From a virus: DNA of 39,895 nucleotides. The translations under genes were made by a program, and so were the position numbers. Shown in pieces: positions 14,027-19,643 of this stretch (position 1 is its first letter; every line of letters starts with the position of its first letter). The stretch lies in the IMG/VR virus record IMGVR_UViG_3300046462_001161, positions 1 through 39,895 of that record. One strand, 5' to 3'. A model generated the notes under the pieces. That model searched no databases. It was not told where the DNA came from and saw only the letters and a list, made by a program, of their open reading frames with translations.

Positions 14027-14350
14027 ATGTCGGATATGGACAACGTGCTTCGCGAGATCATCAGCGCGAAGCGCGAAGCGCGCACCATTGCCACCGGCTA
14101 CGCACGAACCGTCGCGGCCTGGTATCAGTCGGCCGGATACGAGGGAATCGACTTCGCCCAGTTCGCCTCTACCGGGAAGCTCCCGAACCGCCGAACGCTG
14201 GAGCACTCGATTACCCGCGAGCAGAACGCGCACCGCGCAGAGCTCCCGACGCTTGAGGGCGCTGACAAGCGCGACGCCGAGGGCTGTATCCGTGCCCTCT
14301 CGGCCCTGCGCCACTACGTCCGTAACCCGCGCCTGCGCTCGGAGGTCTGA
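14027..14350 (+). CDS. hypothetical helical protein
   Basis: A 107-residue protein after GGGAAGG. It is strongly helical and basic (DNVLREIISAKREARTIATG, TLEHSITREQNAHRAEL). There are no cysteine motifs or membrane spans. It may bind nucleic acid by its charge pattern. The family is not recognised. The next gene follows after three bases. Confidence 0.6.
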   Translation: MSDMDNVLREIISAKREARTIATGYARTVAAWYQSAGYEGIDFAQFASTGKLPNRRTLEHSITREQNAHRAELPTLEGADKRDAEGCIRALSALRHYVRNPRLRSEV

Positions 14351-14353
14351 CCC

Positions 14354-14578
14354 ATGATCGGGTTTATCGCTTTCGGCGCCCTGGTGGCGCTCGGAGCCCT
14401 CAACGTCGCCCGAAAGCGGCGTGAGGCAGTAGCGCGCGAGTACATCGCCCGGCAACACGCCGAGCGTGCCCGTCATGAGGCCGCTAAGGCGATCGCAGAG
14501 CTTGAGGCACACAAGCTCACCCACCCGGCCCCGCGTCGCGGACGGCCCCGGAAGGCGGCCGACGATGGGACCGTTTGA
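14354..14578 (+). CDS. small membrane-anchored protein with AT-hook-like tail
   Basis: A 74-residue protein with an N-terminal membrane helix (MIGFIAFGALVALGALNVA, residues 1-19), then a basic coiled segment (RKRREAVAREYIARQHAERA) and a tail PRRGRPRKAADDG that matches the AT-hook core RGRPRK. An inner-membrane protein with a possible DNA-touching tail is suggested. It overlaps the next gene by 14 bases. Confidence 0.6.
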   Translation: MIGFIAFGALVALGALNVARKRREAVAREYIARQHAERARHEAAKAIAELEAHKLTHPAPRRGRPRKAADDGTV

Positions 14579-14801
14579 GAAAGTCGCCCGGCAGACGGCC
14601 GACACGCTCACAACCGACACCGTGTGCCTCAACCGGTGGCTCAACCTCAAGACGGCCGACCACCCGGGCGTGTACACGCCTGCCGAGGTAGCCGACTCGA
14701 CCAAGGCGGCCGAGATCTACACGGGCATTCTCAAAGTCCGCAAGCAAGCGGCCCGATGGGACGCATCCGCGCACCACTGCCGATTCTGCAAGACCGTCTA
14801 G
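14565..14801 (+). CDS. hypothetical small protein with Cys/His end
   Basis: ATG at 14565 gives 78 residues; the frame is open upstream inside the previous gene but has no ribosome site there. It begins MGPFEKVARQTADTLTTDTV and ends ARWDASAHHCRFCKTV, where His-His-Cys-X2-Cys could bind zinc. The family is not recognised. Confidence 0.5.
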   Translation: MGPFEKVARQTADTLTTDTVCLNRWLNLKTADHPGVYTPAEVADSTKAAEIYTGILKVRKQAARWDASAHHCRFCKTV

Positions 14802-14831
14802 CCGCGATCCCCCCACACAGGAAGGGCAGCA

Positions 14832-15014
14832 ATGGCGTATAAGGGCTATGGATACGCGGTGAAGCTAGTTCGGGGCATCCACAGGCCCGTTCAGGGCTCT
14901 CGGTGGCGACAGGGCACAGACGGACTCATCTACCCGCAACGGGATTGGTTCCCTACCCGGGCCGCTGCGCAAGAGCGCGCGGACAAGCTCAACGACCAGG
15001 CCACAACCGGCTAG
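14832..15014 (+). CDS. hypothetical small basic protein
   Basis: A 60-residue protein, ATG 6 bases after AGGAAGGGC. It is basic and aromatic (MAYKGYGYAVKLVRGIHRPV, QGSRWRQGTDGLIYPQRDWF) with a C-terminal helix (AAAQERADKLNDQ). It is the last gene of the unit and is followed by a strong terminator. The family is not recognised. Confidence 0.6.
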   Translation: MAYKGYGYAVKLVRGIHRPVQGSRWRQGTDGLIYPQRDWFPTRAAAQERADKLNDQATTG

Positions 15015-15026
15015 CCAACCGCCTTA

Positions 15027-15055
15027 GGCCCTCCCCCAACGGGGAGGGCCTTTTT
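15027..15055 (+). terminator. rho-independent terminator
   Basis: A perfect 10-bp stem (15027-15036 with 15041-15050) with loop CAAC, then TTTTT. It ends the rightward accessory unit. Confidence 0.9.
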
Positions 15056-15198
15056 CGTGTGCCCTGACATCGACCCAAGCAACGAATGGCCTTAGCGGCA
15101 TCCCTAACGGCCTAGCAGACCCCTCAGGGTCTAGCCACACCAGAACGGCCCTACGGGGCCGCGAGAAGCGCCACACGGCGCCGAGAAACGGCAACAGT

Positions 15199-15215
15199 CG
15201 TCAAGCGCGATACGT
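15199..15215 (+). promoter_or_regulatory. 17-bp operator-like site (two mismatches)
   Basis: CGTCAAGCGCGATACGT differs from the motif CGTCAAGGGAnnTAMKT only at positions 8 and 10. It is intergenic, between convergent units. Confidence 0.45.
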
Positions 15216-15226
15216 GGGCAACAGAA

Positions 15227-15304
15227 AGGGCCCCCAAAGGGGCCCTCTCGGGTTTGACCAACACCCGACAACGCCAAAAGACCCGCCCCCCGAAAGGGAC
15301 GGGC
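15227..15304 (-). terminator. tandem leftward terminators
   Basis: Two hairpins after the stop at 15317, read leftward. The first has arms around 15282-15289 and 15296-15303 with one mismatch, followed by TCTTTTGG. The second is a perfect 8-bp stem (15227-15234 with 15239-15246) followed by TTTCTG. Confidence 0.65.
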
Positions 15305-15316
15305 CTTCCTACCGCG

Positions 15317-15640
15317 CTAACCCATCCACACGCCGTACCGGCGCGCCTGCCCAACCTGTCCCCACGTCAACGACGGTCCGTCACCCTCTAGGGCTGCGTC
15401 CACCTGGCGCAGCCACCATTCCCGCGCCTGCATCCACCGAGACTGATCCCGCAGGAACCAGTAGGCCGCGCAGCGGGCAACGTCCGCAGACGGAAACACA
15501 CCCGGGATCAGCGACATGTCCGCAGTGGCGAACCAGGACTGCGACAGGCCACGCGACACCGTGGCGACGACACTTCCCGAGTCGCCATCGAAAGCGGACC
15601 AGCGGTCACTAGCGCGTCGCTCCCAAGTGATGACGCTCAT
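15317..15640 (-). CDS. hypothetical Trp-rich protein
   Basis: A 107-residue protein whose ATG overlaps the upstream stop (ATGA). It has many tryptophans (TWERRASDRWSAFDGD, AAYWFLRDQSRWMQAREWWL) and no signal peptide. The first 35 residues look like strands and the rest helical. It is co-expressed leftward with a small exported protein from promoter P3. The family is not recognised; a lysogenic accessory role is possible. Confidence 0.65.
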   Translation of the reverse strand: MSVITWERRASDRWSAFDGDSGSVVATVSRGLSQSWFATADMSLIPGVFPSADVARCAAYWFLRDQSRWMQAREWWLRQVDAALEGDGPSLTWGQVGQARRYGVWMG

Positions 15641-15822
15641 GCGCAGTCGCCACCCGTCAGGCCCGCGATGTTGCCGAACCAGCCGACCTCGCCCCGGTAC
15701 TCGAAACCGACACAGTGCGTGCTGTCCGTCTGGACGTACACGCCCGACTGACCCGGGTTGTCGTAGTGGTGGACGTTCCCACCGAACACGGCCGCTATCA
15801 GGGCCAAGAGCAGAGCCACCAT
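15637..15822 (-). CDS. small exported protein with one disulfide
   Basis: ATG at 15822 follows GGAAGGA; a far longer upstream extension runs through low-complexity sequence beyond the promoter and is rejected. The 61 residues begin with a signal or anchor helix (MVALLLALIAAVFGGNV) and continue NPGQSGVYVQTDSTHCVGFE to GLTGGDCA, with two cysteines that could pair outside the membrane. It is the first gene after promoter P3. It could alter the cell surface of lysogens; that is inference. Confidence 0.65.
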   Translation of the reverse strand: MVALLLALIAAVFGGNVHHYDNPGQSGVYVQTDSTHCVGFEYRGEVGWFGNIAGLTGGDCA

Positions 15823-15868
15823 GGCTCGCTTCCTTCCGTCGTGGGCTGCTGTACAGCCCGCCGTTTCT

Positions 15869-15912
15869 TGCTGGCGGGCCTCAGTAAAGCCGTCAACGGA
15901 ACTACGTGTCAA
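15869..15912 (-). promoter_or_regulatory. promoter P3 (leftward) with operator-like site in spacer
   Basis: Reading leftward: TTGACA (15912-15907), 18 bp, TTTACT (15888-15883), 7 bp, then GCCAGCA (15875-15869). The spacer contains CGTCAACGGAACTACGT (plus strand 15891-15907), one mismatch from the 17-bp motif. The leader folds as GCCCGCC/GGCGGGC with AGCAAGAAAC in the loop and then passes a GCTGTACAGC palindrome. Confidence 0.75.
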
Positions 15913-16813
15913 GGGCGCAGCTAGCCACCGGAGTTCACATCCCACACCCACACCTAGCCAAGCCGGGCAAGCCAAGCCACGTGCCAGCCAAGCCACACAG
16001 CACACAGCACACCCGCACACGGCCCCATAGCCACGCACACGGCCGACCACGGCCGAGACGGGCAGGCACAGCGGCCAGCCAACGGCAGGGCGCCACACGG
16101 GCAGCCCGAACCATCCCCCCGAGATCACACACCCACCCCCACCACACACACCCAAGACAAGACAAGTCACCAGCAAGCCCACACAGACACCGGCAGCACA
16201 CCCACTAAGGCACACCCCAAGACACAGCATCCGGGCACGTCAAGCCCTGCCAAGGGCGCCTAACCCATCCCCCGGAAACGCATACCCACCCCCGGTTTCA
16301 CGCTTCCGGCCGACCGACCACGGTCGGGGGGTACACCCATGTCACATCAATCAACCATGCAAACTCGAATGTCCGAATACAACCAATGCATTCACATTGA
16401 AACACAAAACGAATGATCGGAAACAAAGATGCAGGGATAGGGGGGTCAAAAGCGTAATGTCCGATATGGCGAGGACCCGCGCAGGTTTATTTTTTACGCT
16501 GCACATTTGGCCGGCGTTTTGCACCGCAAAGCAAACAGGGCCCTCAGTGGGGCCCCGGTCGAAAAGCTCGACGTGGGGGCCGTTGAAGGCCCTGCGGGGC
16601 ACAGCTTGGCACCGCCGAAGGGTCGTCGTCAAGCGAGATAAGTGCGAAGTTTCACGGCTTCTCATCGGTTACAGCTCTGATCCTGGCGGATCACGCTGTG
16701 TGGTGTGACGAAGGGCACAGCGGCTAGAGAGCCGGAAGTGTCCGCAACCCCGAAGAGAGGTCATGTGTTCTATAAGTGGGGGGGTAGGGGGGGCCAATAC
16801 TGGCCCTTGAACA
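15913..16813. other. non-coding region before packaging genes
   Basis: About 0.9 kb without an acceptable gene. 15940-16230 is C/A-rich low-complexity DNA. A hairpin CCGACC/GGTCGG lies near 16310-16327. 16340-16500 is unusually AT-rich for the window. A GGGCCC/GGGCCC hairpin lies at 16538-16555. Being just upstream of HNH and terminase, this is where a cos or pac site would be expected; no cleavage site can be defined. Confidence 0.5.
16627..16643 (+). promoter_or_regulatory. 17-bp operator-like site (one mismatch)
   Basis: CGTCAAGCGAGATAAGT differs from CGTCAAGGGAnnTAMKT at position 8 only. It is intergenic, about 190 bp before the hairpin array. Confidence 0.5.
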
Positions 16814-17071
16814 GGGCTTCCGTAGAAGCCCCGAAGGGCGCCAGCCCGAGAGGGGCTGTCACCCCACAAGAACCCCTGAAGGGGTTCGCCGCCAGAGCGA
16901 ACCCCCTACAGGCTCGCTTAAGGCGAGCCTAATAGCGCGCGTAAGGCGCGCGAGCCAGGGCGTTCGCTCCTTCGGGCTACCGCCGCTTCAACTACCCGCC
17001 GGCTTACCCCGGCGGGGTGACACATGGCGCCCTTGAGGGGCGCATGTCGCATCGGCCCTTAAGGCCGATGC
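16814..17071 (+). repeat. array of eight or nine short hairpins
   Basis: Stems (left arm start to right arm end): 16814-16831, 16842-16858, 16870-16887, alternative 16881-16905, 16910-16930, 16935-16951, 16995-17016, 17022-17047, 17049-17071. Arms are 6-10 bp and mostly perfect, with 4-7 base loops, several containing TTAAG, CTTAA or GTAAG. GGGGTTCGC (16881-16889) can pair with the arm before or after it. No gene fits. The array ends 32 bases before the HNH gene. Confidence 0.7.
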
Positions 17072-17102
17072 TCTTAGAGGGGGGTTCAACATCCCTCGCT
17101 CT

Positions 17103-17369
17103 ATGTGCCGCCGATGCCGGCGGCTAGTTCCTCTCGGTGAAGCTTTTTGCCCGCAGCACCGGGCAGAAGCCCGGTACACATCTGCGTGGGCGACCAACAG
17201 TCGCCTAGCGCGGCTGGCCAATCCGTTTTGTGTCACGTGCGGTTCGGTCGTTGACCTCACCGCCGATCACATCATTCCGCGTTCGCGAGGAGGGTCAGAC
17301 GAACTCCACAACATACAAGTTCTGTGCCGACCCTGTAACTCTAGGAAGCTGAACCACCGAAGGAGGTGA
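17103..17369 (+). CDS. HNH endonuclease
   Basis: An 88-residue protein. N-terminal cysteines (MCRRC...FCPQH) precede the HNH core: [20 protein letters not shown], then [20 protein letters not shown], with the two Cys-X2-Cys zinc pairs and the D-H/N/H metal site. HNH proteins next to terminase in HK97-like phages work with the terminase in cutting DNA at cos during packaging. No strong ribosome site is near the ATG and no in-frame alternative exists upstream, so the start is moderately sure. Confidence 0.85.
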   Translation: MCRRCRRLVPLGEAFCPQHRAEARYTSAWATNSRLARLANPFCVTCGSVVDLTADHIIPRSRGGSDELHNIQVLCRPCNSRKLNHRRR

Positions 17370-17374
17370 ATTCT

Positions 17375-17833
17375 TTGCCGGGGCCGTTGCCGAAACCGAC
17401 TCACCTAAAAGTCTTGACCGGTAATCCGGGCAACAGGCCGCTACCAGAGAATGAACCTCAGCCCCTAAAGGGCGAACCGCGGATGCCTTCCTGGCTGAAG
17501 GGCCGCGCGCGGTCCGCCTGGAGGGAACTAGTCCCGGAGCTGGCCCGCATCGGGCTGCTGACCGTGGTGGATGGTCACGCCCTCGCCGTGTACTGCGAGG
17601 CGTGGGCCACGTACGTTCAGGCCTCCGAAATCGTGCGCGCTGAAGGAATCCTGATCGACTCCTACCGGGGCGGCAAGGCGAAGAACCCGGCCGCCCAGAT
17701 CATGCGCGACAGCGCAGACCTGATGATGAAGGTTGGCGGGCAGTACGGCCTTACGCCGGCAACCCGCACCCGTCTCCAGGTGCCGGACGACGGTACGGAC
17801 GGCTTCGACATGGAATCGCTGTTGAGCGGCTGA
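17375..17833 (+). CDS. terminase small subunit (P27 family)
   Basis: A TTG start at 17375 is chosen because AAGGAGGTGA ends 5 bases before it; a GTG at 17366 lies inside that ribosome site. The 152 residues begin PGPLPKPTHLKVLTGNPGNR and contain KGRARSAWRELVPELARIGL and VDGHALAVYCEAWATYVQAS, the P27-like pattern, then GGQYGLTPATRTRL. The subunit recognises phage DNA and loads the large subunit. The large subunit is 1.8 kb downstream, separated by extra genes, which is unusual. Confidence 0.85.
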   Translation: MPGPLPKPTHLKVLTGNPGNRPLPENEPQPLKGEPRMPSWLKGRARSAWRELVPELARIGLLTVVDGHALAVYCEAWATYVQASEIVRAEGILIDSYRGGKAKNPAAQIMRDSADLMMKVGGQYGLTPATRTRLQVPDDGTDGFDMESLLSG

Positions 17834-17871
17834 GGTTTCCAGCGGACGCGGGGGGCCGCTGGAGAGCGGTT

Positions 17872-17906
17872 GAGGCCCCGGGTTGAGCTTGACTCCCCGG
17901 GACCTC
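17872..17906. terminator. stem-loop between convergent genes
   Basis: GAGG-C-CCCGGG pairs with CCCGGG-A-CCTC (one internal mismatch, 13-base loop). It lies between the small-terminase stop and the end of the leftward mini-gene. No clear T-run follows. Confidence 0.45.
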
Positions 17907-17938
17907 CCGCCAACGCCTTGTATGGTGGGTGGCGCCTG

Positions 17939-18088
17939 CTACCTGAAGCGGGCGTAGATCACAGCCGCAACAGCGGTAGCGATCAGCAGAAATGCCAGGC
18001 GAGCGGTCCGGCCCCAGTTGTCCAGACTCGACCGGACCGCTTCGCCAGCTTGCTTTCCTCCAAGCAAGGCTCGTAGCAGTTCGATAAT
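17939..18088 (-). CDS. small membrane protein with apparent ATT start
   Basis: The leftward frame opens after a TGA 18 bases upstream and has no ATG, GTG or TTG at its head. Codons ATT-ATC follow GGGAG by 6 bases. The 49 residues read IIELLRALLGGKQAGEAVRS, then a basic turn (NWGRTAR), a membrane helix (LAFLLIATAVAAVIYA) and a basic end (RFR). A later TTG (codon 8) is the alternative but lacks a ribosome site. It may be a holin-like or anchor protein on the strand opposite to its neighbours. ATT starts are rare. Confidence 0.5.
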   Translation of the reverse strand: MIELLRALLGGKQAGEAVRSSLDNWGRTARLAFLLIATAVAAVIYARFR

Positions 18089-18292
18089 GGTGGGCTCCCT
18101 CCGTCAGGGTGCTGCCCCGAAGTGGGTGGCACCGATAGTTGGGACCCTCTCCCGGGCGCGAGATCGTTTGCAACACGGATCGGCGTGCCGCGTAACCCCC
18201 ATGGGCGTGTCGCCCATTACGTCGCAGCTCAGAGCACTGAATGAGCAGAACAAAAATTCGATAATTCAACGCGTTTTGACCCGGGGGGGCAC

Positions 18293-18604
18293 ATGGCACG
18301 GCTCGTCGGCATCAAAACCCCGAGGGTTCCCCGGGTGAGGGCGGTGAAACCGCCGAGGGCGGTTCGTGGCGTGAGGCCTGTGAAACCCCCGAAGGACGTG
18401 AAGCTACCGGGGGTCGTGGTTGGGCACAGCTCGCACCGCTCGCCCCGCGCAGGGGCGCACGTCCACCACCACCACGCGACGCCGCACGTGCACAAGGCGC
18501 ACGTGCCACACCCGCACCACCACGCGCCGACCAAGGCGCACGCGCCGAAGCACACCCCGAAGACGCACCACAAGACGCCGCATCACAGGCGCGCACACCA
18601 CTGA
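18293..18604 (+). CDS. His-rich basic protein
   Basis: A 103-residue protein, ATG just after GGGGGGGC. The first half is a Pro/Lys/Arg/Val repeat-like stretch (PRVPRVRAVKPPRAVRGVRP). The second half carries 22 histidines among Lys, Pro and Ala (AHVHHHHATPHVHKAHVPHP). Only one acidic residue is present. It could bind metal ions or nucleic acid. The frame could also be a by-product of biased DNA, but it ends cleanly and has a ribosome site. Confidence 0.5.
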   Translation: MARLVGIKTPRVPRVRAVKPPRAVRGVRPVKPPKDVKLPGVVVGHSSHRSPRAGAHVHHHHATPHVHKAHVPHPHHHAPTKAHAPKHTPKTHHKTPHHRRAHH

Positions 18605-18655
18605 ACAAAACCCGGGCGATCGGGTTCCCGTTCGGTCGGAACCTCGGACCGAACT

Positions 18656-18690
18656 ACTTACTTCCCTTGACGGCGTCAAGGGTGCTACGT
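18656..18690. promoter_or_regulatory. inverted pair of 17-bp operator-like sites
   Basis: The minus-strand copy (18656-18672) reads CGTCAAGGGAAGTAAGT and the plus-strand copy (18674-18690) reads CGTCAAGGGTGCTACGT. With a 1-bp centre they make the perfect 19-bp palindrome CCCTTGACGGCGTCAAGGG. It lies 72 bp upstream of the winged-helix gene and probably controls it. Confidence 0.7.
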
Positions 18691-18761
18691 TCTTCCCTAA
18701 GAGAGAGCGGGAACCGCGCCAACGGTCCCCGCTCCATAGCTCACCAGGGACAGGACCCCCG

Positions 18762-19586
18762 ATGCGCATTCAGCGTAGCAACCCCACCACGCGGTTCGTG
18801 GTGATCCCGAACGACACTGCCCAGAACCACGAGCTGTCGTTCACGGCCCGGGGTCTGCTGGCCTACCTGGTGTCGCTGCCGGATGGCACCATGGAGAACG
18901 CAAAGACGCTGGCCACGCGGTCACGGGAGGGCCGGCAGGCCATCGCTCGGGCCATGCAGGAGCTTGAGGACGCGGGGCATCTGAAGCGCGGTGCGCAGCA
19001 CGCGACGGGTACCCAGTTCCGGGGTATCCAGCTGACCATCTCTGACGTTCCGATGGACGGCGCGGAGAGCCCGAAGGACCGGGAATCCGGCCTCTCGGTC
19101 GATCAAAACCTAAAGAACCAGGTTCAAAACCCAAACCAAACCCAACCCCCGGTTGGGACTGGTTCGGTCGAGATGACTCGATCGGAAAAGGCCCTTGCGG
19201 GCCTGGCGGAGATCGACGGCCGTCTGCATCTGTCTGCCGCCGAGGTAGTTTCCTTGACGCCTCTTGCGGATGAATGGTTTGACCGGGGCGCCGATGAGCG
19301 GCGCTTCGCTGCGGTGCTGACGCTGGCCCTTCCGGAGAGCATCAGCCACCCGGCGGCATTCCTACGCCGTCGCCTCAACGACAAGATGCCGTCCGTACGG
19401 CCCGTAGAGGCCCCTCAGGCGGCCCCGCAGGTCCGTAGGCACGAGTGCCCCGAGTGTGATCGCCCCGTCGTCTCTGAGGGGCGGTGCGCGGGTTGCCGCG
19501 TCAACGAAACTACATCGGTCGAGACGGACACCCGCGATTGGCGCCAGATGGCGCGGCAGTTCGGCGTAGGGGCCTTGACGGCCTAA
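18762..19586 (+). CDS. winged-helix DNA-binding protein between terminase genes
   Basis: ATG at 18762 gives 274 residues; the frame extends upstream only through low-complexity sequence shared with the His-rich gene. Residues 10-75 form a winged helix of the type found in Streptomyces replication/regulator proteins: NHELSFTARGLLAYLVSLPD, then NAKTLATRSREGRQAIARAM and ELEDAGHLKR. A polar linker follows (NQTQPPVGTGS), then a helical domain and a C-terminal zinc ribbon (HECPECDRPVVSEGRCAGCR). It has its own operator and terminator, so it is a self-contained insert. It may regulate or help replication. Confidence 0.7.
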   Translation: MRIQRSNPTTRFVVIPNDTAQNHELSFTARGLLAYLVSLPDGTMENAKTLATRSREGRQAIARAMQELEDAGHLKRGAQHATGTQFRGIQLTISDVPMDGAESPKDRESGLSVDQNLKNQVQNPNQTQPPVGTGSVEMTRSEKALAGLAEIDGRLHLSAAEVVSLTPLADEWFDRGADERRFAAVLTLALPESISHPAAFLRRRLNDKMPSVRPVEAPQAAPQVRRHECPECDRPVVSEGRCAGCRVNETTSVETDTRDWRQMARQFGVGALTA

Positions 19587-19615
19587 CCACCATCCGCTTC
19601 TAGAACAGCCCGAGA

Positions 19616-19634
19616 GGTCCCCACGGGGGCCTTT
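19616..19634 (+). terminator. weak terminator before large terminase
   Basis: A 6-7 bp stem (19616-19622 with 19625-19631, including a T-G pair), tight loop, then TTTC. It probably ends the winged-helix unit only partly. Confidence 0.5.
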
Positions 19635-19643
19635 CGGCATGCG

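Larger units (their letters stand above)
15056..15316. other. convergent intergenic stretch
   Basis: About 260 bp between convergent units with no gene. It carries the rightward terminator's T-run side, an operator-like site at 15199 and two leftward terminators. Nothing else is recognised. Confidence 0.5.

Noticed and set aside
15906-16208. His/Pro-rich open frame
   Set aside because: Starts inside promoter P3 and follows C/A-rich low-complexity DNA; no ribosome site.
15823-16230. N-terminal extension of the small exported protein
   Set aside because: Would cross its promoter and consists of Cys/Val/Gly low-complexity residues; the ATG at 15822 has a ribosome site and signal peptide.
16397-16932. 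Two open frames (16397-16708 and 16705-16932)
   Set aside because: No ribosome site, atypical composition; the second reads through the hairpin array, which better explains the sequence.
9436-17102. tRNA genes or CRISPR array
   Set aside because: The hairpins do not form cloverleaves with a CCA-type end, and no regular direct repeats with unique spacers were seen.
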